From Candidatus Coatesiibacteriota bacterium (GTDB taxonomy: Bacteria; B130-G9), in contig JAFGIT010000351.1 in NCBI GenBank assembly GCA_016929465.1, positions 1-15,736 on the forward strand: a stretch of 15,736 bases of DNA. The letters are read 5' to 3'. The stretch's first letter is position 1, and each line of letters starts with the position of its first letter. Under the pieces are notes generated by a model. The model saw only the letters and a list, made by a program, of their open reading frames with translations, was not told where the DNA came from and did not search any database. Shown here in pieces: positions 1-7,831 of the stretch. The translations under genes were made by a program, and so were the position numbers.

Positions 1-719
1 CACTCGAGTTCAGAAACGCGCTCGAGGCGGTATGGGAATTGATTTCGAAGGCGAATGTCTGCATCGACCGCGAGAAGCCCTGGGCGCTCTACAATAGCGG
101 CGATATGGAGAAGCTCGGCTCCGTCCTGTATTCGGTGCTAGAGACAGGACGCATCGTGCTGAACATGCTCCACCCATTCATCCCGTCTGCCGCGGAGCAA
201 ATGCTCCGACAGCTCGGCGCCCCCGAGACCGGTGGAAGCGACCTACCCGACAGAGCCAAATGGGGAGGGCTGGTAGCAGGCAATCCACTCGGAGAACTCG
301 CACCGGTCTTTGTGAAGAGAAAGGTACAAAAGCAGACGCCAGAGAAGCCGGCGCCCTCAAACAAAAAGAAAGAGAAAGGTGATAAAGTGGTTAAACCTGA
401 AATAGCGATCGACGATTTCGCAAAGGTCCAGCTTGTGGTCGGAGAGATAACGAACGCGGAGCCCGTCGAGGGTTCGCAGAAGCTCTTGAAGCTCGCCGTC
501 GATATCGGCGACGAGGTTAGGCAGGCGGTGGCCGGGATGAGGGAATTCTATGAGCCGGACGAGATGGTCGGCAAGAAGGTCATATTCCTCGCAAACCTCG
601 CCCCAGCCAAGATATTCGGCATCGAGTCGCAGGGGATGATCCTTGCCGCGGAGGGCGGAGGTATCGTCTCATTGCTATCGATAGACAAAGATGTCCCGAT
701 CGGATCGGGCATCAGATGA
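1..719 (+). CDS. metG: Methionyl-tRNA synthetase, C-terminal part (5' truncated by window edge)
   Basis: This is the last 238 codons of methionine-tRNA ligase, which charges tRNA-Met in the cytoplasm. The frame is open from base 3 and no start lies in the window, so the catalytic Rossmann domain with HIGH and KMSKS is outside it. The first residues (FRNALEAVWELISKANVCID, then REKPW) match the end of the anticodon-binding helical domain. A Lys-rich linker (around bases 315-390) follows. The last ~110 residues (IAIDDFAKVQLVVGEI, then SQKLLKLAVDIGDE, GMREFY and GMILAAE) form the EMAPII/Trbp111-like OB-fold tRNA-binding domain found at the C-terminus of many bacterial MetRS. Stop is TGA at 717-719. 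purN starts about 13 nt later, so the two are probably co-transcribed. Identification is secure; only the N-terminus is unseen. Confidence 0.95.
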   Translation, partial: LEFRNALEAVWELISKANVCIDREKPWALYNSGDMEKLGSVLYSVLETGRIVLNMLHPFIPSAAEQMLRQLGAPETGGSDLPDRAKWGGLVAGNPLGELAPVFVKRKVQKQTPEKPAPSNKKKEKGDKVVKPEIAIDDFAKVQLVVGEITNAEPVEGSQKLLKLAVDIGDEVRQAVAGMREFYEPDEMVGKKVIFLANLAPAKIFGIESQGMILAAEGGGIVSLLSIDKDVPIGSGIR

Positions 720-732
720 TTGGGATGAAAGC

Positions 733-1386
733 ATGATGAAACGTGGAAGACCAGCTTCACTTGCGGTGCTGCTGTCAGGCACCGGGACAACGCTGCAAAA
801 TCTAATAGATAAGATAGCGGCTGGCGAGCTGCCCGTTAAGATCGCGGTGGTGGTCTCGAGCAGACCCGATGCGTATGGAGTAGTGCGTGCTCATAAGGCA
901 GGCATTCCTGTTGAGGTAATCAATCGGAAGGACTTCGAGGACCCAATGGAGCACGCGGAGGCCGTGAAAGCACGTCTTGCTAAGCACGACATCGACCTCA
1001 TAGTGCTAGCGGGTTACAACCACATCGTCGCGCTAGAGAAGAGCCGTCAGGTGCCTGCAATCAACATCCATCCCGCACTGATTCCGGCTTTTAGCGGCAA
1101 AGGCTTCTACGGCGATCGAGTCCACAAGGCCGTCCTTGAATACGGCGTCAGATTCACTGGTGTCACGGTGCACTTCGTCGATGACGAATACGACCACGGG
1201 CCGGTCATACTCCAGGAGACGGTGGAGGTTCGGGATGATGACACAGTCGAAACTCTGCGCTCCCGCGTGCAGCAGGTCGAGCACCGGCTGTACCCGACTG
1301 CAATCAAGCTCTTCGCCGAGGGGCGACTGAAAGTGGAAGGCCGCAGGGTCAAAATCATGCCGCGCCGCCGCAAGCAGCAATCCTGA
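733..1386 (+). CDS. purN: Phosphoribosylglycinamide formyltransferase (GAR transformylase)
   Basis: PurN transfers a formyl group from 10-formyl-tetrahydrofolate to GAR, the third step of de novo purine synthesis, in the cytoplasm. The 217-aa protein has the N-terminal phosphate-binding signature LLSGTGTTLQNLI (residues 13-25), the substrate-site stretch INIHPALIPAF with catalytic Asn111 and His113, the GKGFYG segment (122-127), and GVTVHFVDDEYDHGPVI carrying catalytic Asp154. These three residues correspond to N106, H108 and D144 of the E. coli enzyme. The C-terminal region (VQQVEHRLYPTAIKLF) is also typical. I chose ATG at 733 because it leaves a short gap after metG and starts just before the first beta strand. 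An in-frame ATG at 691 would overlap metG by 29 nt and add 14 residues without family similarity. The ribosome site at 733 is weak (GGGATG), so the start is less certain than the function. Confidence 0.93.
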   Translation: MMKRGRPASLAVLLSGTGTTLQNLIDKIAAGELPVKIAVVVSSRPDAYGVVRAHKAGIPVEVINRKDFEDPMEHAEAVKARLAKHDIDLIVLAGYNHIVALEKSRQVPAINIHPALIPAFSGKGFYGDRVHKAVLEYGVRFTGVTVHFVDDEYDHGPVILQETVEVRDDDTVETLRSRVQQVEHRLYPTAIKLFAEGRLKVEGRRVKIMPRRRKQQS

Positions 1387-1418
1387 AAGGTACCACTCCT
1401 GAAAGAGGGAGCCTGAAC

Positions 1419-2522
1419 TTGGAAACTGGAGCCCCCAGGGTCGCCATCGTGCACGACTGGTTGACCGGCATGAGGGGAGGGGAGCGGATACTCGAGTCGC
1501 TGTGCCGGCTCTTTCCATCCGCCACTATCTTCACTCTTCTGCACCTGCCGGGGTCGGTATCGCACCAGATCGAGTCGCATCCTATCCGCACCTCGTTCAT
1601 TCAGCGACTCCCGTTCACCAGGGAGCACTACAGGAGATATCTGCCACTATTCCCGCGAGCCATCGAGGCGTTCGATCTATCAGGCTTCGACCTCGTAATC
1701 AGCATCAGCCACTGCGTCGCAAAGGGGATAATCCCACCCGAGGGGGCGGTCTCGGTGTGCATCTGCCTGACCCCCGTGAGATACTCCTGGGACCAAATGG
1801 ATACATACTTCCCGGAGAGCTCGCCGCAAAACAAGCTCCTCATCAGGCCGCTCCTGAAGAGGCTCAGGGATTGGGACCGAAGGACAGCGGACAGGGTGCA
1901 CCATTATATCGCTATCTCCGATTTCGTGGCCGATAGGATAAGGCGTTACTATGACCGAGACTCGGAGGTCATATACCCACCCGTTGATATGTCCAGGTTT
2001 GCCATAGCACCGGTTGGGTCGGACGATTTCTATCTGATTGTCTCCGCGTTCGCTCCGTATAAGCGACTCGACATCGCGATCGAGGCCTTCAAGTGCCTCG
2101 ATGCGAAGCTCAAGATCATCGGCAAGGGTCAGGATGAGAGACGCCTAAGGGAGATGGCCCCCCCCAACGTCGAGTTCCTCGGTCCAGTCTCCGATGAAGT
2201 CGTGGCGGACCACCTTGCCCTCTGCAAAGCCCTTCTCTTCTGCGGGGTGGAGGACTTCGGTATCGTCCCGCTGGAGGCACTCGCCTCGGGACGCCCGGTG
2301 ATCGCATTCGGTCAGGGTGGGGTCCTGGAGACCCTCGAAGACGGCAGAACCGGCGTCTTCTTCTCAGAGCAAACCCCCGCCTCCCTCATCTCCGCCATCG
2401 AGCGAGCCGAGACCATCGATTTCTACCCAGATACCCTCCGTAAGGCAGCCGCAAGGTTCGACATTCCAGTATTCGAGCGTCGGTTCAGGGAATTCATCGC
2501 GGACAGGGTCGGGATTAGATAG
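1419..2522 (+). CDS. Glycosyltransferase, GT4 family
   Basis: This is a 367-aa retaining glycosyltransferase with two Rossmann-like halves (GT-B fold), which normally transfers a nucleotide-activated sugar onto a lipid-linked or polysaccharide acceptor at the inner membrane face. The N-terminal part has VAIVHDWLTGMRGGERILE, as in the mannosyltransferase WbaZ/RfbU-like branch of GT4. The C-terminal half has FVSAFAPYKR-like text (IVSAFAPYKRLDIAIEAF), the EX7E pair in EDFGIVPLEA (Glu278 and Glu286), and GRPVIAFGQGGVLETL for the sugar nucleotide. The TTG start at 1419 is chosen because GAGGGA lies 8 nt upstream. It follows purN by 32 nt on the same strand. One oddity: the family motif usually written HTPxRYxWD reads LTPVRYSWD here, so the conserved His is Leu. 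The sugar and acceptor cannot be told, and no other surface-polysaccharide gene is in the window. Confidence 0.88.
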   Translation: METGAPRVAIVHDWLTGMRGGERILESLCRLFPSATIFTLLHLPGSVSHQIESHPIRTSFIQRLPFTREHYRRYLPLFPRAIEAFDLSGFDLVISISHCVAKGIIPPEGAVSVCICLTPVRYSWDQMDTYFPESSPQNKLLIRPLLKRLRDWDRRTADRVHHYIAISDFVADRIRRYYDRDSEVIYPPVDMSRFAIAPVGSDDFYLIVSAFAPYKRLDIAIEAFKCLDAKLKIIGKGQDERRLREMAPPNVEFLGPVSDEVVADHLALCKALLFCGVEDFGIVPLEALASGRPVIAFGQGGVLETLEDGRTGVFFSEQTPASLISAIERAETIDFYPDTLRKAAARFDIPVFERRFREFIADRVGIR

Positions 2523-2653
2523 CGGCTGAGGCGGTTGGACGATGCTCAATGCGCTCATCTGTCTTATCGCAACACATCGGAAAGGCACGACGACAAACAC
2601 CACAATCCGGGCAGCCAGCCCCGATTGCGTGTCAGCTTTTTGTTTAGCGTCGC

Positions 2654-2686
2654 TTGCGAAATCGATGGCCCTGCGATACCTTATAT
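2654..2686 (+). promoter_or_regulatory. Weak candidate promoter upstream of the methyltransferase
   Basis: TTGCGA (2654-2659) and TACCTT (2677-2682) are 17 nt apart, and an AT-rich TTATAT overlaps the second element. The match is poor (4/6 and 3/6). It sits about 45 nt before the methyltransferase start in a 208-nt non-coding gap, which otherwise shows no gene or clear terminator after the glycosyltransferase. Confidence 0.25.
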
Positions 2687-2730
2687 GGGGGAATCACTGT
2701 CTATTTAAGCCGAGATTCTGAATTGCAGAG

Positions 2731-3522
2731 GTGAATTTGCACAGCGATCCATTTTTCAGGCGAGACAATCTTTCCGTATTCAACGCTGATTTCCTGACAA
2801 CCGACTGCGTCGAGCCGGCCTCCGTCGATCTGATTGTGACCTCGCCCCCCTACAACGTCGAGATCGATTACGGCTCATACGATGACCAATCATCTTATTC
2901 GTCCTATCTGGATTTCACCCGGAAATGGCTCGGGCGAGCCTTGGAGGTGCTGAAGGACGACGGTCGGATGTGCCTGAACATTCCACTCGATAAGAATAAA
3001 GGCGGTCAACAAAGCGTATATGCCGACATCGTCAGCATCGCAAAGGAGGTCGGTCTTAGATACCACTCGACGGTCATCTGGAACGAGCAGAACATCTCGA
3101 GACGGACAGCGTGGGGCTCCTGGCTCTCGGCGAGCGCACCCTTTGTGATAGCGCCTGTCGAAATGATCGCAATCCTGTATAGGGATTCATGGAAGAAGAC
3201 AAGCGGCTCGAGGAAGTCGGATATAGATAGGCAGGAATTCATGGACTGGACGAACGGGGTCTGGACCTTTCCTGGAGAGAGCAAGAAGCGCATAGGACAT
3301 CCCGCGCCATTCCCTGTCGAACTGCCCAGGCGATGCATCAAGCTCTTTACCTACGTCGGCGATGCAGTTCTCGATCCTTTCATGGGAAGCGGATCGACGC
3401 TCATTGCGAGCGCCGAGACCGGCAGGAATGGAGTAGGCATCGAGATAGATCCGAACTATTGCGAGATCGCGGCCAAGAGGCTCAGCGGGGCGATAGAACC
3501 GAATGAGCACAATAGCGAATGA
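2731..3522 (+). CDS. Solitary DNA methyltransferase, beta class (likely N4-cytosine, possibly N6-adenine)
   Basis: This is a 263-aa S-adenosylmethionine-dependent, site-specific DNA methyltransferase that methylates an exocyclic amino group. The catalytic motif IV is TSPPYN at residues 37-42, near the N-terminus. The variable target-recognition region follows (~90-180), then motif X HPAPFP (190-195), motif I DPFMGSG (215-221) and motif II/III text GVGIEIDPNYCEIA. The order IV-TRD-X-I defines the beta class. SPPY favours 4-methylcytosine, but beta-class adenine enzymes can also carry it. The start is uncertain: GTG 2731 is used, although the purine-rich AGAGGTGA overlaps it, and TTG at 2737 is an alternative. 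No endonuclease gene is adjacent on either strand, so it looks like an orphan methylase for regulation or protection, or a remnant of a restriction system. Its recognition sequence cannot be read from the gene. Confidence 0.9.
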   Translation: MNLHSDPFFRRDNLSVFNADFLTTDCVEPASVDLIVTSPPYNVEIDYGSYDDQSSYSSYLDFTRKWLGRALEVLKDDGRMCLNIPLDKNKGGQQSVYADIVSIAKEVGLRYHSTVIWNEQNISRRTAWGSWLSASAPFVIAPVEMIAILYRDSWKKTSGSRKSDIDRQEFMDWTNGVWTFPGESKKRIGHPAPFPVELPRRCIKLFTYVGDAVLDPFMGSGSTLIASAETGRNGVGIEIDPNYCEIAAKRLSGAIEPNEHNSE

Positions 3523-3541
3523 CTGTGAGCAACTTTCGTGA

Positions 3542-3582
3542 CTATATATTGTATGACGAGAGAGTATAACACCAATATATAG
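3542..3582 (+). repeat. Perfect 10-bp AT-rich inverted repeat
   Basis: CTATATATTG (3542-3551) and CAATATATAG (3573-3582) are exact reverse complements separated by 21 nt. It lies 20 nt after the methyltransferase stop and 33 nt before the -35 of the next gene's promoter. It could be an operator or an AT-rich hairpin. There is no T-run after it, so a classical terminator is unlikely. Confidence 0.6.
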
Positions 3583-3614
3583 CCCCCATGCTAACTTACG
3601 TTAAACCTACTGCC

Positions 3615-3643
3615 TTGACAGATTGTTCTTATTGGTATAGCTT
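3615..3643 (+). promoter_or_regulatory. Sigma70-like promoter for the DUF4384/DUF6600 gene
   Basis: A consensus -35 TTGACA lies at 3615-3620. The -10 is either TATAGC at 3636-3641 (15-nt spacer) or TAGCTT at 3638-3643 (17-nt spacer). The expected transcript start near 3650 would give a leader of about 65 nt ending in the strong AAGGAGG site (3704-3710). The perfect -35 supports it; the -10 is imperfect. Confidence 0.5.
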
Positions 3644-3716
3644 CATCATAGCAATATGTATTTCGGATATGCCCTTCACCCATTGGTGGGTAGGAAGCTC
3701 TATAAGGAGGTTTAAC

Positions 3717-5315
3717 ATGGGCAAATCATCTCGGATAATATCAATTGCAGCGTTGCTAGCAGCTGTCATGGCAGTTCTCTTGGCTGGCCTCGCCGGCGCT
3801 GAGCCGGTCCTTTCCAACGTCAAGATCACTCTTTCGAGCGGGTCCATTCTCGACGCCAACGTCATCTATTGCCAGAATGAAGGAGCCGAGTTCCTTCTCG
3901 AGGCAGACGGTATTTGCTATGCCTTCGTGTTTGCGGTTGACCCGTCCGGCGAAGTTCGCCTCGCATTCCCGAACCAGGGCCACCCGTTCAACATGCTGAG
4001 CCCAAATCAAACCATGAGGGTCCCTGACAGCGGTTACTCACAGGGCGTGGGAGTCACGACCGGGTGGGCGGCGCTCGTTGCCGTGGCCTCGGATGACCCA
4101 TCTTGGGCGTATAGCTTCAATGAGTTCTATGCGCCGGGGGTCTGGAATGCTAACCTGTTTTCTGCTTGGGCGGGTCAAGACAGCTCTGCAATCGAAGCAT
4201 CATCGGACGGCACTTCAGGCAGTTGCCGGGCGGGGATATCGCCCGACATGAGAGATGAGCTCAGGGAGGAGATCCAGCACCGAGGTCCATCCATCACTTC
4301 CGAGAAGGTCGATGGGATATTGGCTCAGGCGAGAGCGGCTGTCCACGGTTATCGCTTCGCCTTCGAGAAGCAGCGCTATTGCGTTGCGAGTACCGCTTAT
4401 GCGACCCCCTCCTATTACGGGAGCGATGACGCCGAGACCAGTTCCTATTCGTATTCATGGTATGTCTTCAACGACGACCTATCCCCATACGGATACTGGG
4501 AATTCTATTCCGGCTACGGCTACGTCTGGCGTCCGTATCACGTGTCCATCGGGTGGGGTCCATACTACCGCGGCCGCTGGGTATTTACCTCATACGGTTG
4601 GACGTGGGTATCGTCTGATCCGTGGGGGTGGATAACCTGCCATTATGGCTATTGGGCAAAGACCCGAAGATGGGGCTGGGTCTGGCTTCCAGGCAGCGTG
4701 TGGTCCCCCGCGCGGGTCTCTTGGTACAGGTCGAAGGGTCACGTCGGATGGCGCCCGGCTCCACTGCCGTCGCATATCAGGGTCTCATTCGAGGTGGACT
4801 TGGACGACTACTCCATGACATACGTGTCGCGCGACCATTTCACCTCCGACAAGGTGGACAGATACGCCCATCATGGCTCTCTCAAGAAGCAAGGTGATGG
4901 CTTCATGACCGATGACGGAGACAAGATGGAGAGATTCCTCGGCGCGACGCCCGACAAAGAGCGTGAATTGGCCCCGGGTTCGGTCACGACCTTCGGCGTC
5001 ACGAGCAGCGACCTCGATAGCGGCCAGGGCAGGATCTATGGCTACTATAGGGTCGAGGATGAGAATCTCCGCATATTCAAGCCCAAGATGGAAAAGTCCA
5101 TCCGATATGACTCGAATTTCATTCCGCTTCGGAAGTCAAACTCGCCAAGATGGGATTATAGGCCAAATCCGGACAATGAAAGGTCGAGACCCAAGCAGAA
5201 GGCCCCCGATAAGCCGAAATCTAAGGAAAAAGAGAAGAAGAAGTCCTCTTCTCCGAAGGAAAAGCCAAAAGGCTCAGATCGAAGAAAGGCTGAGCCGAAG
5301 GAGAAGAAGGATTGA
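3717..5315 (+). CDS. Exported DUF4384 and DUF6600 domain protein
   Basis: The 532-aa protein has no known enzyme activity. Residues 1-28 form a signal peptide (KSSR, then an Ala/Leu/Val core, cleavage likely after AGA). Residues ~32-130 match the DUF4384 pattern: a beta-rich module with YAFVFAVDPSGEVRLAFPN (68-86) and then WAALVAVASDD. Residues ~250-355 are a Trp/Tyr/Gly-rich DUF6600 region built from short repeats such as LSPYGYWEFY, YGYVWRPY, GRWVFTSYGWTWV and WGWVWLPG. The last ~50 residues are a Lys/Pro/Ser-rich, highly charged tail. ATG 3717 is chosen because a textbook AAGGAGG sits 6 nt upstream and it begins the signal peptide exactly; the frame stays open upstream to 3588 without such support. 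Only 29 nt separate it from the lipoprotein gene downstream. DUF4384 often occurs in cell-surface or stress-linked proteins, but its role here is unknown. Confidence 0.85.
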   Translation: MGKSSRIISIAALLAAVMAVLLAGLAGAEPVLSNVKITLSSGSILDANVIYCQNEGAEFLLEADGICYAFVFAVDPSGEVRLAFPNQGHPFNMLSPNQTMRVPDSGYSQGVGVTTGWAALVAVASDDPSWAYSFNEFYAPGVWNANLFSAWAGQDSSAIEASSDGTSGSCRAGISPDMRDELREEIQHRGPSITSEKVDGILAQARAAVHGYRFAFEKQRYCVASTAYATPSYYGSDDAETSSYSYSWYVFNDDLSPYGYWEFYSGYGYVWRPYHVSIGWGPYYRGRWVFTSYGWTWVSSDPWGWITCHYGYWAKTRRWGWVWLPGSVWSPARVSWYRSKGHVGWRPAPLPSHIRVSFEVDLDDYSMTYVSRDHFTSDKVDRYAHHGSLKKQGDGFMTDDGDKMERFLGATPDKERELAPGSVTTFGVTSSDLDSGQGRIYGYYRVEDENLRIFKPKMEKSIRYDSNFIPLRKSNSPRWDYRPNPDNERSRPKQKAPDKPKSKEKEKKKSSSPKEKPKGSDRRKAEPKEKKD

Positions 5316-5344
5316 GCCGGCGTGGATAGACCGCGGGGAATGGT

Positions 5345-6886
5345 TTGAGGCCGGGATCTCTGGCGGCGATCGCGCTGTCGATATGTCTTCTGATTGGCTG
5401 TGGGCAGGATGAGCCCTCCCCCCACCCGGGCAGCAGGCTCACCATAGCCCTTCAATCCGACCCCACATCGCTTGACCCCAGGCTCGCGACTGACGCGATG
5501 TCGAGTAGGGTGATCGACCTCCTATTCAATGGTCTCTTCAAGAACGACCCAAACGGGAGCATGCAGCCGGACCTCCTGGAGAGCTATAAACGCAATAGCG
5601 AGACTTCTTACCTTCTGAAGGTGAAGGAGGGCGTCCTCTTCTCGAATGGCGCCGAACTCACCTCCGATGACGTGAAATACACGATAGAGTCGGTGATGGA
5701 CCCGGCGTTCGGTTCTCGGAAGGCGGCGGCGTTCAAGAACGTGTCAATGGTCGAGATAATGGACCGCTATTCACTTATGGTCTGGCTTAAAGAGCCCCAG
5801 GCGAGCTTTCTCGAGTGTCTGAAGATTGGGATTGTGCACAAAGGCGAGGCGGAAAAGGCCGGAGACGAGTTCGCTTCCAGGCCCGTCGGCACCGGCCCTT
5901 TCACACTCGTCGAGTGGGATAAGGGCAGCCATATAGTGCTCAGGAGACGAGATGACTACTTCGAGGGAGCGCCCAGGATCGAGGCGATCGATTGCAGGAT
6001 AGTGCCCGACACATCGACCAGGCTCCTCGAGCTAAGGAAAGGATCGGTCGAATTCGTCGAGAATGACATCCCGCCGGAACTCGTAGAGGCCTTTCAGGGG
6101 GACGCGAAGTTCAAAGTCGAAATGGCCCCAAGCAGCACTTTCAAGTATATCGGGATTAATATGAAGCACCCCATCCTGTCAAGGCGTGATGTGCGTGCGG
6201 CGATGGCCCACGCAATCGACAGGAATTCGATAGTCGATAGGCTCCTGCTTGGCCAGGCGACGCTTGCGTCGGGGCTTCTCTGCCCGGGCAATCCGTTCTA
6301 CCTTCCTGACCTGAAGCAATACGAGTTCGACCCGGCACTTGCACGCAGGATGCTCGACGAGGCGGGGCTTATGGTTGACGCCGAAAAGGGCTGCCGGTTC
6401 TCGATCACCTTCAAGACCTCGAAGGATGAAAGGGCGAACCAGATCGCACAGATCATCCAGCAGCAACTCTCAGATGTTGGGATCCAGATGGAGATCAAGT
6501 CTTACGAGTGGGCGACCTTTTATAGCGACATAATCGGCGGCAACTTCGACATCTACTCACTCACCTGGGTGGGTATCTCGGACCCCGACTTCTTCTACGA
6601 CGCCTTCAACTCAAAGAGCATCCCCCCGAATGGGGTCAACCGGGGCCATTACAGCAATCCTGAGATCGATAGGCTCACGGAACAGGGCAGGATAGAGCTG
6701 AATCCATCCGTGCGCCTGGAAACCTATAGGCAGGTCCAGGAGATAATCGCCCACGACCTGCCATACATCCCCCTCTGGTACCCCCACAACGTCGCGATTA
6801 TGTCCAGCAGGCTGAAGGGATTCGAGCTGTATCCGTCGGGTGATTTCAAGTCATTCGCGAAGGCAGAGCTTCTCCCAGCGCAATGA
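5345..6886 (+). CDS. Lipoprotein substrate-binding protein of a peptide/nickel-type ABC importer (SBP family 5)
   Basis: The 513-aa extracytoplasmic binding protein is of the DppA/OppA/NikA family and captures oligopeptides or similar ligands for an ABC importer. A short signal peptide ends in the lipobox LIGC, with Cys19 as the lipidated residue. Family signatures include DPTSLDPRLATD near the N-terminus, GTGPFTLVEW, a DVRAAMAHAIDRNSIV block, GNFDIYSLTW and the C-terminal YIPLWYPHNVAIMSSRLKGF. Length fits the family (500-550 aa). The start is TTG 5345 with GGGGAA about 5 nt upstream; it is the only start giving a proper lipoprotein signal. The stop overlaps the next gene's ATG by 4 nt, indicating translational coupling. 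Ligand specificity cannot be judged from sequence alone. Confidence 0.92.
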   Translation: MRPGSLAAIALSICLLIGCGQDEPSPHPGSRLTIALQSDPTSLDPRLATDAMSSRVIDLLFNGLFKNDPNGSMQPDLLESYKRNSETSYLLKVKEGVLFSNGAELTSDDVKYTIESVMDPAFGSRKAAAFKNVSMVEIMDRYSLMVWLKEPQASFLECLKIGIVHKGEAEKAGDEFASRPVGTGPFTLVEWDKGSHIVLRRRDDYFEGAPRIEAIDCRIVPDTSTRLLELRKGSVEFVENDIPPELVEAFQGDAKFKVEMAPSSTFKYIGINMKHPILSRRDVRAAMAHAIDRNSIVDRLLLGQATLASGLLCPGNPFYLPDLKQYEFDPALARRMLDEAGLMVDAEKGCRFSITFKTSKDERANQIAQIIQQQLSDVGIQMEIKSYEWATFYSDIIGGNFDIYSLTWVGISDPDFFYDAFNSKSIPPNGVNRGHYSNPEIDRLTEQGRIELNPSVRLETYRQVQEIIAHDLPYIPLWYPHNVAIMSSRLKGFELYPSGDFKSFAKAELLPAQ

Positions 6887-7803
6887 TCTCACCCGCCATT
6901 AGGAAGCGCCTGCTCATGTTTCCGATCACCGTCTTCTTTGTCTGCACGGTTGTCTTTTTCGTCATCCATCTCGTCCCGGGTGACCCCGCAGCGCTCATGC
7001 TCGGCGAATCCGCGGAGCCAGGTGACATCGAGGCCTTAAGGAGCCAACTCGGCCTTGATAGACCATTGGGCGCCCAATACACATCGTATCTTGTGGGCCT
7101 TCTAAGGCTCGACCTCGGCCGTTCGATATGGACCAAGGAGCCGGTCCTCGACCGGATTCTCGACCGGTATCCTGCGACGATGGAGCTCGCCCTCTTCGCG
7201 ATGGTTTTCGCCGTGGTATTCGCGATCCCGATCGGCATCCTGTCAGCAATGAAGCCTAACAGCCTGATTGACCGCCTTGCGATGTTCCTCTCGGTGTTGG
7301 GCGTTTCGATCCCGAATTTCTTCCTTGGGCTGGTCCTGATCGTGGTCTTCTCGGTGGAGCTCGACCTTCTGCCTGTTTCGGGGCGTGGGGGCATAGAGCA
7401 TATCATCCTGCCCGCGGTGACGCTCGGTCTTGGGATGTCAGCGATACTCGCGCGGATGACGCGGAGCCAGATGATCGAGGCGCTCGCCTCGGATTATGTC
7501 CGCACAGCGAGGGCGAAGGGCCTTTCCGAGTTCACGGTCATCACGAAGCATGCCCTCCGCAACGCACTCACCCCGGTCGTTACCATCCTGGGCCTGCAGA
7601 TGGGGGCGCTGCTCACGGGTGCCATCATAACCGAGACGATATTCTCATACGAGGGCATCGGCTCGCTCATGATCCAGTCGATAGCCCGCCGAGACTACCC
7701 CCAGGTGCAGGCCTGCGTCCTCGTGATCGCGATATCCTACGTCCTCGCCAACCTCTTCGCCGACCTCACTTACAGGGCCCTCGATCCCCGGATAAGGTTG
7801 TAA
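6883..7803 (+). CDS. ABC transporter permease, DppB/OppB type
   Basis: This is a 306-aa inner-membrane permease, one half of the channel of a peptide/nickel-family importer. It shows about six membrane spans, the DppB N-terminal pattern (first span followed by HLVPGDPAALMLGE) and the cytoplasmic EAA loop that docks the ATPase (DYVRTARAKGLSEFTVITKH, then ALRNALTPVVT), followed by ETIFSYEGIG. Start ATG 6883 overlaps the binding-protein stop in ATGA. The operon is incomplete: the usual partner permease (DppC) and the ATPases (DppD/DppF) do not follow, and the next gene is convergent. Either they are encoded elsewhere or this operon was cut by a rearrangement. Confidence 0.93.
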   Translation: MISPAIRKRLLMFPITVFFVCTVVFFVIHLVPGDPAALMLGESAEPGDIEALRSQLGLDRPLGAQYTSYLVGLLRLDLGRSIWTKEPVLDRILDRYPATMELALFAMVFAVVFAIPIGILSAMKPNSLIDRLAMFLSVLGVSIPNFFLGLVLIVVFSVELDLLPVSGRGGIEHIILPAVTLGLGMSAILARMTRSQMIEALASDYVRTARAKGLSEFTVITKHALRNALTPVVTILGLQMGALLTGAIITETIFSYEGIGSLMIQSIARRDYPQVQACVLVIAISYVLANLFADLTYRALDPRIRL

Positions 7804-7831
7804 TTGCAGCTTCGCGTCAAAGGAGCTTTGG

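Noticed and set aside
691-732. Longer PurN start at ATG 691
   Set aside because: It overlaps metG by 29 nt, has no good ribosome site and adds residues without family similarity; ATG 733 fits the family start.
3588-3716. N-terminal extension of the DUF4384/DUF6600 protein
   Set aside because: The region holds the -35/-10 promoter, and a perfect AAGGAGG with a signal peptide marks ATG 3717 as the true start.
4255-5412. Alternate + strand frames within the DUF6600 and tail region
   Set aside because: Low-complexity Arg/Ser-rich translations produced by the repetitive codons of the real gene.
6846-7406. 186-aa minus-strand frame antisense to the DppB permease
   Set aside because: It lies opposite a well-recognised gene, has a Thr/Ser/Arg-rich composition and no ribosome site or promoter.
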